NCBI RefSeq assembly: GCF_003859945.1
Contig: NZ_RQYM01000012.1
Span: 1-62,070 of the forward strand
Source of the DNA: Leucobacter sp. OH1287
GTDB lineage: Bacteria > Actinomycetota > Actinomycetes > Actinomycetales > Microbacteriaceae
DNA length: 62,070 nucleotides
Direction: 5' to 3'
Shown: one piece after another, positions 17,493 through 25,477 of the stretch
How the letters are laid out: each line of letters starts with the position of its first letter
Position numbering within the stretch: position 1 is the stretch's first letter
Program-made: the position numbers and the translations under genes
The notes under the pieces: generated by a model
Databases searched by the model: none
Seen by the model: only the letters and a program-made list of their open reading frames with translations
What the model was told of the DNA's origin: nothing

Positions 17493-18227
17493 CTACCATC
17501 CGGGGGTGGTTTGCATTCCGCAGTCAACAACCAGGTTGTGACCGGTTATTGCCGTCGCGTACGGCGAGGCTAAAAACAGGCAGGCGTTGGCAACATCGTC
17601 GCCGCCCACCAGTCGGCCAAGCGGGGCGTGGGAAAGCCAGCTATTAACCCCCTCCGGCCAGTCGCCTGCCAGATTTGGGCGCTCAATTAACCCCGGTGAG
17701 ACGGCATTAACGCGGATCCCCCGCGACCCCAGCTCCAGGGCAGCAGCCCGCGCGTGCATTATCACCGCCGCCTTACTCACCGCGTAGTGCGCGTGCCCGG
17801 TTGCGGGCCGCTCGCCCTCAATGGAGGCGATGTGGGTTATCCAGGATCCCTCCCCGAGCAGCTCAGCGGCCGCCCGCGTCACCGTGAACGGCACAGTGCT
17901 GTTCAGGTGCTGCACCGCACTCCACTCCTCCTCGGCCAGCTCCTGGTGCGCCTTCACCAGCTGCACCCCGGCGTTGTTAATAACACCGGTCAGCCCGCCA
18001 ATCATCCGGTGGGCCTCCCTAACCAGCTGCTCCCCCGCACCGGGGGCAGTTAGATCCTGCGCCACAAACTGACAGCCGAACTGTTCGGCGAGCGCTTCGC
18101 CGCGGTGTGGATCGCGGGTGTGCAGCAGCACCGTCGCGCCGGCGTCCAAGAACCTCGCCGCGAGGGATCCGCCAAGCCCGCCGGATGCCCCGGTAATCAG
18201 TACCTTTTGCCCGTTCAGCTGCAACAT
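17493..18227 (-). CDS. short-chain dehydrogenase/reductase
   Basis: 244 residues of the classical SDR fold: cofactor motif TGASGGLGGSLA at residue 12, NNAGV near residue 87, and the active-site YAVSK (Tyr and Lys) near residue 149, with the catalytic serine in ITHIASIEGE. RVNAVSPGLI completes the pattern. It abuts the prenyltransferase stop upstream and the deaminase start downstream, so the three are probably one transcript. Substrate unknown; 3-oxoacyl or sugar alcohol substrates are common in this class. Confidence 0.85.
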   Translation of the reverse strand: MLQLNGQKVLITGASGGLGGSLAARFLDAGATVLLHTRDPHRGEALAEQFGCQFVAQDLTAPGAGEQLVREAHRMIGGLTGVINNAGVQLVKAHQELAEEEWSAVQHLNSTVPFTVTRAAAELLGEGSWITHIASIEGERPATGHAHYAVSKAAVIMHARAAALELGSRGIRVNAVSPGLIERPNLAGDWPEGVNSWLSHAPLGRLVGGDDVANACLFLASPYATAITGHNLVVDCGMQTTPGW

Positions 18228-19013
18228 TTATGCTCCGTATCTGCGGCTGCGCCGCGAGTAGTCACGCAGCGCACGCAGCAGGTCTACCTCGCGCAGGTCG
18301 GGGTAGAGCGCCTCCACGAAATAGAACTCGGAGTGCGCGGACTGCCAGATCATAAAATCGCTCAGCCGCTGCTCACCGCTTGTGCGGATCACCAAATCCG
18401 GGTCGGGCTGGCCGCCCGTCCAGAGGTGCTCACCGATTAGTTCCGGGGTTAGCACCTCGGCGAGGTCATCGATTGTGCCGCCGCGCTGTTTATGGTTCTC
18501 CACGATTTTGTGCACCGCCGCCGTAATCTCGCTGCGGCCGCCGTAGCCGACCGCGAGATTAACGTGCAGACCGGTGTTGCCTCGGGTTTTATCCTCGGCG
18601 GTTTGCAACGCCAGACGCAGCTGGGACGGTAACAGTTCGGGTTCGCCGACGTGCTGGATCCGCCAGCCGGGAATCTCGGAAATCTCGGCGGCGAGCTCCC
18701 CAATGATCTGGAAGAGTTCTTCAAGCTCGCTGGTTTTGCGGCTGCGCAGGTTGTCGGCGGAGAGCAGGTAGAGCGTGACAACGCCAACGCCTGCGCCCGC
18801 GCACCAGCCCAAAAACTCGGGAATCTTCTTGGCGCCCGCGCGGTGACCGACGGCTGCGTGTTCAAGCATCCGCTGTTTCGCCCAGCGCCGGTTACCGTCA
18901 ACAATCACAGCGATGTGGCTGGGTAGCTGATCCTGATTCAGCTGTTTGCGCAACCGCCACTGATAGAGCCTGTAGATCAGACTCGTCTGGGTTTTTTGCG
19001 CGGATGCTGCCAT
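18228..19013 (-). CDS. uppS: cis-prenyltransferase (polyprenyl diphosphate synthase)
   Basis: 261 residues. The catalytic aspartate is in IAVIVDGNRRWAKQ; later conserved regions are TLYLLSADNLRSRK, NLAVGYGGRSEI, PDPDLVIRTSGEQRLSDF and MIWQSAHSEFYF. These belong to Z-type prenyl elongases that make the lipid carrier for wall polymers or its short Z,E-farnesyl precursor. The position near hemolysin III, mca and greA resembles that of the short-chain enzyme Rv1086 in mycobacteria, so a short-chain product is as likely as undecaprenyl/decaprenyl diphosphate. The promoter presumably serves the small membrane gene upstream as well. Confidence 0.9.
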   Translation of the reverse strand: MAASAQKTQTSLIYRLYQWRLRKQLNQDQLPSHIAVIVDGNRRWAKQRMLEHAAVGHRAGAKKIPEFLGWCAGAGVGVVTLYLLSADNLRSRKTSELEELFQIIGELAAEISEIPGWRIQHVGEPELLPSQLRLALQTAEDKTRGNTGLHVNLAVGYGGRSEITAAVHKIVENHKQRGGTIDDLAEVLTPELIGEHLWTGGQPDPDLVIRTSGEQRLSDFMIWQSAHSEFYFVEALYPDLREVDLLRALRDYSRRSRRYGA

Positions 19014-19022
19014 ATTTTAATT

Positions 19023-19244
19023 CTACCGGTTACGGTTTTGGGTTTTGCTGCGGAACCTTCTGATCGTGTACATAACCCAGAAACCTGCTGCACCAAAGAT
19101 CGGGATCAGCAGAATAATCACCGACATCCACATGCGCTCCCGCTGCCAAACCAGCGGTGAGGTGTTGGCGACAACCAGTGTGCCAACGGTAATAATAAAG
19201 GCGAAAAAGAGAATCGGCAGCAGCGCGAAGTTGAGTTCTAACAT
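19023..19244 (-). CDS. small two-helix membrane protein, PLDc_N-like
   Basis: 73 residues with two hydrophobic helices, the second followed by a basic tail (IRRFRSKTQNRNR). LIPIFGAAGFWVMYTI resembles the phospholipase-D nuclease N-terminal (PLDc_N) motif of short actinobacterial membrane proteins. AGGAATATA precedes the ATG. It lies nine bases before uppS. Function unknown. Confidence 0.7.
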   Translation of the reverse strand: MLELNFALLPILFFAFIITVGTLVVANTSPLVWQRERMWMSVIILLIPIFGAAGFWVMYTIRRFRSKTQNRNR

Positions 19245-19372
19245 TATATTCCTGATCTAAAATACAAGCCCTGTGCGGCAGAGCCGGCGGTGCGACTGAC
19301 GGAGCAGCCAGCGCTGGAGCCAGCGGCGGAGCCGGCAGCGGGCAAGGGGTGGGTATTCCCAGTCTACAAGTC

Positions 19373-19378
19373 TAGAAT
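19373..19378 (+). promoter_or_regulatory. -10 element giving a leaderless hemolysin III message
   Basis: TAGAAT ends six bases before the ATG at 19385 and there is no ribosome-binding sequence, the arrangement expected for a leaderless transcript. senX3 shows the same TAGAAT-to-ATG spacing. Confidence 0.5.
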
Positions 19379-19384
19379 ACAGTT

Positions 19385-20107
19385 ATGTCTGAATCAGCAC
19401 GCCGCAGTCTCCCATCCCCCGACGCTATCTCCCTGCCGCTGATCGACTCAGCCGCTGGGGGTGGATCCCCCAAACCGCTGCTGCGCGGTTGGCTGCACCT
19501 GGGAACCGTGCCGTTCGCGATTGCCTGCGGTGTTGTTTTGATCTGTCTCGCGCAGGGAGCACTTAGTAAGTGGGCGGCCACGATCTACATGCTGACAAGC
19601 CTGCTGCTGTTCACCATCTCGGCTCTCTACCACCGTATCAACTGGTCGGCGCGGGTGAAGGCAGTGTTCAGAAGGATCGATCACGCCAATATTTTCCTGC
19701 TGATCGCCGGCACCTACACGCCCATCGCAATCGGCACACTGCCGCTGCAGAAGGCGTGGACACTGCTCGCGGTTGTCTGGTCAGGGGCGCTGCTCGGTCT
19801 GTTCTTCCGAGTGTTTTGGCTGTCTGCGCCACGCTGGCTATATGTGCCGCTGTATCTCGCGCTCGGCTGGGCCGCGATCTTCTACATTGTTGATATTGCC
19901 CGCGGTAACCTCGCCGTGATGATCCTGGTTCTCGTCGGTGGTGGACTCTACTCCCTCGGCGCTGTAGCCTACGGCACCAAGTGGCCGCTGCGCAGCAACA
20001 GGTATTTCGGGTTTCACGAGGTGTTCCACAGCTGCACCGTGGCGGCGTTCTTCTGCCACTGGGTAGCCTCGCTTTTGGCGCTGCTCGACCCGGTCTATCT
20101 GCGCTAG
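19385..20107 (+). CDS. hemolysin III (PAQR) family membrane protein
   Basis: 240 residues with about seven transmembrane helices. Family motifs are present: SALYHRINW, RRIDHANIFLLIAGTYTPIA and the C-terminal FGFHEVFHSCTVAAFFCHW with conserved histidines that bind metal in PAQR proteins. The N-terminal 35 residues are a variable polar extension. Function in bacteria is poorly defined despite the name. Its place next to uppS and mca matches the neighbourhood of Rv1085c. Confidence 0.88.
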   Translation: MSESARRSLPSPDAISLPLIDSAAGGGSPKPLLRGWLHLGTVPFAIACGVVLICLAQGALSKWAATIYMLTSLLLFTISALYHRINWSARVKAVFRRIDHANIFLLIAGTYTPIAIGTLPLQKAWTLLAVVWSGALLGLFFRVFWLSAPRWLYVPLYLALGWAAIFYIVDIARGNLAVMILVLVGGGLYSLGAVAYGTKWPLRSNRYFGFHEVFHSCTVAAFFCHWVASLLALLDPVYLR

Positions 20108-20172
20108 CGACGTAACCGCCGGGAGCTTGGTTGGTGGCCAGCTCTAGCGAGCCACGCTAGCCACCCCGGAGG

Positions 20173-20505
20173 CTAGCCGCGCTCTGGGGCGCCGCCGTTT
20201 TCTGGGGCGTCGCCGCTCGCATCGGTGTCGCCCACCGGATCCGCACCCGCCGCAGCATCGCGAGCCACGTGATCCGCACCCGCCGCAGCATCGCGAGCCG
20301 CGAGCTCCTCCGCGATCTCCTGCTGCACCTCTTCCCGGTAACTGATCCGGCGAAGCGTCCGCACAATAAAGAAGCCCAGCCCAAACACCAGAATCGCGAG
20401 CACCGCAATCGCGGTGAAGCCCTCAATACCGGGGGTGACCGCGGCAGGATCCACCGGGTTTTCCTCCGGGGTGGATCCGTCTAACCAAAGCAAAATCGAC
20501 CTCAC
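20173..20505 (-). CDS. small single-pass membrane protein downstream of mca
   Basis: 110 residues with one helix (GFTAIAVLAILVFGLGFFIV) followed by an acidic helical tail containing a duplicated ARDAAAGAD segment. It starts 12 bases after mca and is probably co-transcribed. A small membrane protein in this position is also found next to mycobacterial mca (Rv1083). Function unknown. Confidence 0.7.
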   Translation of the reverse strand: MRSILLWLDGSTPEENPVDPAAVTPGIEGFTAIAVLAILVFGLGFFIVRTLRRISYREEVQQEIAEELAARDAAAGADHVARDAAAGADPVGDTDASGDAPENGGAPERG

Positions 20506-20517
20506 CGCTGCTCCTCC

Positions 20518-21378
20518 TTACGCTGTTATGCCCTGGAACAGGTCTGCCTCAAACTGCGCCGTTGGCACGCGCGAGGCTGCGAGCCGAAAGTCCTCAAACG
20601 GCCACGCCTCACGCTGCACCTCGTTAGGCCAGAAGAAGAACGAGCTTTCAGGACTGACCTGGCTGGCGTGAGCACGCAGAGCGAGGTCTCGCTGCTCCAG
20701 ATAGTTGCTTATCTCAATCTTAGCTGTTCCCTGGTAGGGGCGATCCTTAAACCGCTCCAGAATCTCTGCCAGCCTGGCGGCTGTTTCCGGGTCGCTGCTC
20801 GTGGCAACCAGCGCCTGATACAGCGCGCTGAACCGTTCAACGTGGAAGATCTCTTCGTAGTAGAGCTTCTTAATCTCCCACGCCGGCCCGGCATCTGGGT
20901 AGCTTGCCGGGTCACCTGAGCGATCCCAAGCGATCTTACTGATCTCGTGGCAGCGGATATGGTCGGGGTGCGGGTAGCCGCCGATCTCGTTGTAGGTGAT
21001 CATCACGTGCGGTTTAAACTCGCGGACAATCCTCACCAGCGCCTCAGCCGACACCTCGGCTGGCACGTCCGCGAAACTGAGCGGCGGCACCGGATCCCCC
21101 GCGGGCGGCAACCCCGAATCCTCATAGCCCAGCCAAACGTGATCGAACCCGATAATCTCCTGCGCGCGTGCCATCTCACGGCGGCGCACACCCGCGATAT
21201 CACGGTGCGATTCGGGATCCATCAAAACAGCCTCGTTGAGAATATCGCCCCGCTCACCACCGGTGCAGCTCACAATCAAAACCTCAGCCCCCTGGTCGAG
21301 GTAGTGAGCGTAGGTTGCCGCGCCCTTGCTCGACTCATCGTCAGGGTGTGCGTGCACGGCGATTAGACGCAACGCCAT
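20518..21378 (-). CDS. mca: mycothiol S-conjugate amidase
   Basis: 286 residues of the LmbE/PIG-L zinc deacetylase family. The zinc motif is AVHAHPDDESSKGA, followed by SCTGGERGDILNEA and GGYPHPDHIRCHEIS with further metal ligands. It cleaves mycothiol conjugates of toxins and antibiotics, releasing mercapturic acids for export. The close paralogue MshB has the same fold; the neighbours (DUF4307 diverging, small membrane protein downstream) and the family-specific C-terminus favour Mca. AAAGG lies ahead of the ATG. Confidence 0.88.
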   Translation of the reverse strand: MALRLIAVHAHPDDESSKGAATYAHYLDQGAEVLIVSCTGGERGDILNEAVLMDPESHRDIAGVRRREMARAQEIIGFDHVWLGYEDSGLPPAGDPVPPLSFADVPAEVSAEALVRIVREFKPHVMITYNEIGGYPHPDHIRCHEISKIAWDRSGDPASYPDAGPAWEIKKLYYEEIFHVERFSALYQALVATSSDPETAARLAEILERFKDRPYQGTAKIEISNYLEQRDLALRAHASQVSPESSFFFWPNEVQREAWPFEDFRLAASRVPTAQFEADLFQGITA

Positions 21379-21466
21379 TCGAAAGCCTTTCGTGTGTGGT
21401 TTTTAAGTTGTACCGTCTAGACTTAGTACCGTAGTTAATTTTAGTGCTAACTTGAAGGTGCAGTCT

Positions 21467-21952
21467 GTGAGTTTACGTTCCGGTCGCAGCGATGAAGAGT
21501 TTGAAGACTCAGTGCTCGGTTTTACCGCCTCACAACCGGCTGACACCCATGCGCAGCTGCAAAACTCCCGGTACGGGGCTAAAAAGCGCAGGCGCGGCGA
21601 CTTTTTGCTATATGGCGCACTGGCAACGGCGCTGCTCGCGATTGGTGCGGCGTTCTTCTTTAACGGCAACCTGACAAGCCCAAAAACCAGCGTTAGTGTG
21701 CGCGATGTGAAACACAAAATCGTTTCCGCCGCTGAGGCAGAGCTCACCTTTGAGGTAACCGCGCCGGGCGATATGACGGTTGCCTGCGCGATTGAGGCGC
21801 TCAGCCCCTCGAACGCGCCCGTTGGCTACTATGTGACGGTGATTCAGCCCTCCGGCACCCCCGCTCGGGTGGCGACGCAGCGGATCCGCACCAACGCCGA
21901 GGCTACGACCATCACCGCCAGGCTGTGTTGGGAGCAGCAAGACGTCAGCTAA
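21467..21952 (+). CDS. DUF4307 membrane protein
   Basis: About 161 residues from a GTG at 21467 preceded by GAAGG at suitable spacing; an in-frame TTG five codons upstream is the alternative. One transmembrane helix (LLYGALATALLAIGAAFFF) is followed by an extracellular domain with the DUF4307 landmarks VACAIEALSPSNAPVGYYVT and ARLCWEQ. This family (Rv1081c in M. tuberculosis) is almost always beside mca and greA in actinobacteria, as here. Function unknown. Confidence 0.82.
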   Translation: MSLRSGRSDEEFEDSVLGFTASQPADTHAQLQNSRYGAKKRRRGDFLLYGALATALLAIGAAFFFNGNLTSPKTSVSVRDVKHKIVSAAEAELTFEVTAPGDMTVACAIEALSPSNAPVGYYVTVIQPSGTPARVATQRIRTNAEATTITARLCWEQQDVS

Positions 21953-22027
21953 CGACCGGGGTTAAACCTGTGACTGAGCACTTTCCCACTGTTTTCTGAG
22001 CTGTTGTTTGTTAGACTTGGTGCTGAT

Positions 22028-22054
22028 GCTCCGCGGACTGCGCGGGGCTTTCTT
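22028..22054 (+). terminator. intrinsic terminator upstream of greA
   Basis: GCTCCGCG (22028-22035) pairs with CGCGGGGC (22041-22048) including one T-G pair, with a GACTG loop, followed by TTTCTT. It probably ends the DUF4307 transcript; with its location 100 bases before greA it could also act as an attenuator. Confidence 0.6.
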
Positions 22055-22149
22055 ATTAGCGTGCCGCAGCCGCTGACGCCCGCAACAAAAACCACCGGGC
22101 AAAACAGCAAAATCGGGCGGCACACCAAGACGAACCGGAGGGGTTTACC

Positions 22150-22629
22150 TTGACAGAGAAGACCTGGCTCACACAGGAGGCGCACGACCGCCTCGCCGCA
22201 GAGCTTGAGGAGCTCACAACCACCGGGCGCAAAGAGATTGCCGCCCGGATTGAGGCGGCTCGTGAAGAGGGCGACCTGAAAGAGAACGGCGGTTACCACG
22301 CTGCGAAGGACGAGCAGGGCAAGATGGAGGCGCGGATCCGCGACCTGGAGCACCTGCTGAAAACCTCGATTGTGAAGGATGCACCGCAGAGCTCAGGCGT
22401 TGTTGAGATTGGCACTGTGATCACCGCGATTGTGCACGGTGATGAGGAGAAGTTCCTGCTCGGCAGCCGTGAGATCGGCGAGGGCAGCGACCTTGATGTT
22501 TACAGCCCGGAGAGCCCGCTCGGCGAGGCAATTCTGGGTCTTAAGGTTGGCGAAACCGCAATCTACACAGCCCCAACCGGCGCTGAGATCGCCGTTGAGG
22601 TGACCGCGGTCGAAACCTTCCGCGGCTAG
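22150..22629 (+). CDS. greA: transcription elongation factor GreA
   Basis: 159 residues. The N-terminal coiled coil has the acidic tip motif REEGDLKENGGYHAAK that reaches into RNA polymerase to stimulate cleavage of backtracked RNA; the C-terminal globular domain ends in LGLKVGETAIYTAP. The start is TTG at 22150 with GGAGGGG six bases upstream. It overlaps the convergent ilvA by four bases. Confidence 0.93.
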   Translation: MTEKTWLTQEAHDRLAAELEELTTTGRKEIAARIEAAREEGDLKENGGYHAAKDEQGKMEARIRDLEHLLKTSIVKDAPQSSGVVEIGTVITAIVHGDEEKFLLGSREIGEGSDLDVYSPESPLGEAILGLKVGETAIYTAPTGAEIAVEVTAVETFRG

Positions 22630-23867
22630 TAGCGCTCACCAACCCGCACAACATACCCCGCCTCGCGCAGCGCCGCAACAACCTGTGCGCCGTGCTCACT
22701 GCCGCGAGTTTCGATGTGCAGTTCCAGCTCAACATCGCTGATCGGCAGCTCGGTTGCGTGGCGGGTGTGCAAAACCTCAATCACGTTGGCGTGCTGCGCC
22801 GCAACAATCTCGGCTGTGCGAACCAGCTGACCCGGATGATCGGGCAGCAGGATCCGCAGCTTCAGATAGCGGTTCGCAGCCGCCAAACCGTGACCGATAA
22901 CGCGCTGCAGCAGCAGCGGGTCAATATTGCCGCCGGAGAGCACGGTCGCGGTTGGGCCGGCGGAGTTGATTTTGCCGGTGATCATCGCCGCAACGCCGGC
23001 GGCGCCAGCGGGCTCCACAAGCAGTTTTGAGCGCTCCAGCATTAACACGATCGCTCGCGCAATATCATCGTCGCTGACGGTCACAACATCGTCAACGTAC
23101 TCCGAGATGACGTCAAAGTTGAGAATCCCCGGTTTCGCCACAGCGATACCGTCGGCGATAGTCGCCTTGGTTTTAATCGTCACCGGGTGACCGGCCGCGA
23201 GCGAAACCGGGTAGGCAGCCGCGTTCTCCGCCTGCACACCAACCACCCGGATCGCTTTATCGTTCGCCTCCGCCCACTGTTTTGCCGCGGCCGCCATCCC
23301 CGAGATCAGACCGCCGCCGCCGATTGGCACAACCAGCGTCTCAATATCGGGTGCGTCCTCCAGCATCTCCAGCGCGATTGTCCCCTGCCCAGCAATCACC
23401 GCCGGATCATCAAACGGCGGAATAAACAGCGCCCCCGTGTCCTCCGCGAAACGGTTTGCAGCAGCGAGCGACTCCTCAACATTAACCCCGACCAGTTCCA
23501 CGTGCGCGCCATAGTTCCGTGTCGCTTGCAGCTTCGGCAGCGCCACCCCGAGCGGCATGAAAATGGTTGCGGTAATCCCCAGCTCCCGCGCCGCAAAGGC
23601 AACACCCTGCGCGTGATTCCCCGCCGAGGCGGCGACAACACCGCGTGCCCGCTCCTCCTCCGACATCTTTGACAGCCGGTTGTAGGCGCCGCGCAGCTTA
23701 TAAGCACCGGTGCGCTGCAGATTCTCGCACTTCACATAGACCTGTGAGGCGCCGATCTGCTCAGCCAGGAAACGCGAGGTAGCAAGCGGCGTCCGCTGCA
23801 CAACCCGCCTCACCGTCTCTCTCGTCTGCTCAAACTCCTCAAGGGTTGGCGGGGTGTACTTTGTCAC
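22626..23867 (-). CDS. ilvA: threonine ammonia-lyase (threonine dehydratase)
   Basis: 413 residues. The pyridoxal-phosphate lysine is in TGAYKLRGAYNRLS, with SAGNHAQGVAFAA and the phosphate loop IGGGGLISGMA following. The C-terminal 80 residues are an ACT-like domain (LPDHPGQLVRTAEIVA), as in the shorter one-ACT-domain biosynthetic or catabolic enzymes. It deaminates threonine to 2-oxobutanoate, the first step to isoleucine. Its start overlaps the AI-2E transporter stop by four bases, indicating an operon. Confidence 0.9.
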   Translation of the reverse strand: MTKYTPPTLEEFEQTRETVRRVVQRTPLATSRFLAEQIGASQVYVKCENLQRTGAYKLRGAYNRLSKMSEEERARGVVAASAGNHAQGVAFAARELGITATIFMPLGVALPKLQATRNYGAHVELVGVNVEESLAAANRFAEDTGALFIPPFDDPAVIAGQGTIALEMLEDAPDIETLVVPIGGGGLISGMAAAAKQWAEANDKAIRVVGVQAENAAAYPVSLAAGHPVTIKTKATIADGIAVAKPGILNFDVISEYVDDVVTVSDDDIARAIVLMLERSKLLVEPAGAAGVAAMITGKINSAGPTATVLSGGNIDPLLLQRVIGHGLAAANRYLKLRILLPDHPGQLVRTAEIVAAQHANVIEVLHTRHATELPISDVELELHIETRGSEHGAQVVAALREAGYVVRVGERY

Positions 23868-25117
23868 CTGGTTTCCTTTCGTAGGGCACGTTTCAAGCTC
23901 CTTAAACGGCCGCGCGCCGTTAACCGGTTACGCCGCTGCGCGTGATATTTCTTGAGCGGATCCTCCATCCCCCGCCATTTGCCGTCCACCAGACTGTTAA
24001 CCATCGAGTTGGCGCTCGCCGCAATTGGCACAGCAAACAGCGCACCCGGGATACCCGCGAGGATCGCACCGGTTGAAACCGCTATAACCACGCCGAGCGG
24101 GTGCACCTTCACGGCGTTACCCATAACCAGCGGCTGTAGGATGTTGCCCTCCAGCTGGTTGACGATCAAAACAACCAGCAACATCAGCACCGCCGTCAGC
24201 GGGCCGTTGTAGACGAGCGCTACCAGGCAGGCGATTGCGCCGGTTGTGATCGCACCGAGGAACGGGATAAATGATCCCAAAAAGACCATAATCGCGATCG
24301 GCGTGGCAAGCGGCACCTGCAGAATGATTGCACCCAGCCAGATACCGACCGCGTCCACGAAGGCGACCAGGATCTGCACACGCACATACTGACCGACCGA
24401 AACCCATCCCGCTTTTGCCGCGACATCGAGCGGCGCGTGCGCGCGTGACGGCAGGAAACCAAGCACCCAGTACCAGATTCTACGGCCGTCAAGCAGCATA
24501 AAGATGAGCGAGAAAATTGCGAGGATCGCACCTGCAACGAACTGCCCAACACCGGAGGCAACACCGAGCGCGCCGCTCCACAGGCGTGCCTGGTGGGTCT
24601 CAACCGCCTTCAGCACGTCATTCCAGCCGACCGTGTAGTCTGACAGGTCGATGCCGAACGGTTTCGAGTGCAGCCAGTCAAGCGCCTCATTCCAAACATA
24701 GGCGATCCGGTCGCTGATACCGTTTAGACCGCTCATAAACTGTGTAACAATCAGCCAGACCAGCACCCCGACAGCAACAAACAGCGTCACAAGCGCCAAC
24801 AGCACACCGATTACGCGCGGCAGTCGCAGCTTTTTCACCGTCAAGTCGACGATCGGCTGTAACAGCGCGGCCAAGAGAATCGCCACCAGCACGGGGATCA
24901 CAATCACCCGCAGCTGCACAATCCCCCAGATAAGCACCGCGCTGGCAGCGCAGATTAAAAGTAGGCGCCACGACCAGGCAGCAGCAACCCGCACGCCGAG
25001 CGGCAGGTAGACAGCAGCATCCCTTGGCAGTTCAGTCTCATGATCCTTGCCAGCGCCGAGCGCACGCCCAACGGTTTGCGGGGCGCTGTCTTGATTTGAG
25101 TGCTCGCGGTTATTCAC
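23864..25117 (-). CDS. AI-2E family transporter (PF01594 type)
   Basis: 417 residues with about eight membrane helices. The family motif is in the C-terminal half: VNQLEGNILQPLVMGNAV then HPLGVVIAVSTGAILAGIPG. Members export quorum signals or act as ion/solute exchangers; the substrate here is unknown. The C-terminus is strongly basic (RNRLTARGRLRSLKRALRK). It precedes ilvA in an overlapping pair. Confidence 0.88.
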   Translation of the reverse strand: MNNREHSNQDSAPQTVGRALGAGKDHETELPRDAAVYLPLGVRVAAAWSWRLLLICAASAVLIWGIVQLRVIVIPVLVAILLAALLQPIVDLTVKKLRLPRVIGVLLALVTLFVAVGVLVWLIVTQFMSGLNGISDRIAYVWNEALDWLHSKPFGIDLSDYTVGWNDVLKAVETHQARLWSGALGVASGVGQFVAGAILAIFSLIFMLLDGRRIWYWVLGFLPSRAHAPLDVAAKAGWVSVGQYVRVQILVAFVDAVGIWLGAIILQVPLATPIAIMVFLGSFIPFLGAITTGAIACLVALVYNGPLTAVLMLLVVLIVNQLEGNILQPLVMGNAVKVHPLGVVIAVSTGAILAGIPGALFAVPIAASANSMVNSLVDGKWRGMEDPLKKYHAQRRNRLTARGRLRSLKRALRKETR

Positions 25118-25198
25118 ACGATAATTTTACATCCGGGAATAGAGCGTAGGCTTGAAGTGTTATAACTCTCTGTTGAAAACTAATCTGAAAGGTAAAAA

Positions 25199-25477
25199 AT
25201 GACCGCTATCGCAGACCTGAAAGAGTTCGTTCCAGCTGAGAACACAATCACCATGTTCACAACCGACTGGTGCAGCTACTGCAAGCGTCTGAAGCTGATG
25301 CTCGCGAGCACCGACATCGCCCTCAACGAGGTGAACATTGAGACAACACCGGGAACCGAGGAGCTTGTGAAGTCACTCAACGGTGGTAACGCGGTTGTGC
25401 CAACCGTGGTGTTCCCCGACGGCACAACCGCAACAAACCCGTCAATCACCGAGGTGAAGGCCCGCATCGCTGGCTAG
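25199..25477 (+). CDS. mycoredoxin-like glutaredoxin-fold protein
   Basis: 92 residues. TTDWCSYCKRLK carries the CxxC active site in the form typical of mycoredoxins, and the cis-proline segment is VVPTVVFPDG. It would reduce protein-mycothiol mixed disulfides with mycothiol, consistent with mca in the same window. GAAAGG precedes the ATG. The 3' end overlaps the convergent helicase by 36 bases. Confidence 0.87.
   Translation: MTAIADLKEFVPAENTITMFTTDWCSYCKRLKLMLASTDIALNEVNIETTPGTEELVKSLNGGNAVVPTVVFPDGTTATNPSITEVKARIAG

Noticed and set aside
21400-21445. Direct GTACCGT repeats between mca and the DUF4307 gene
   Set aside because: Two short copies only; could be chance, and no regulator is suggested by context.
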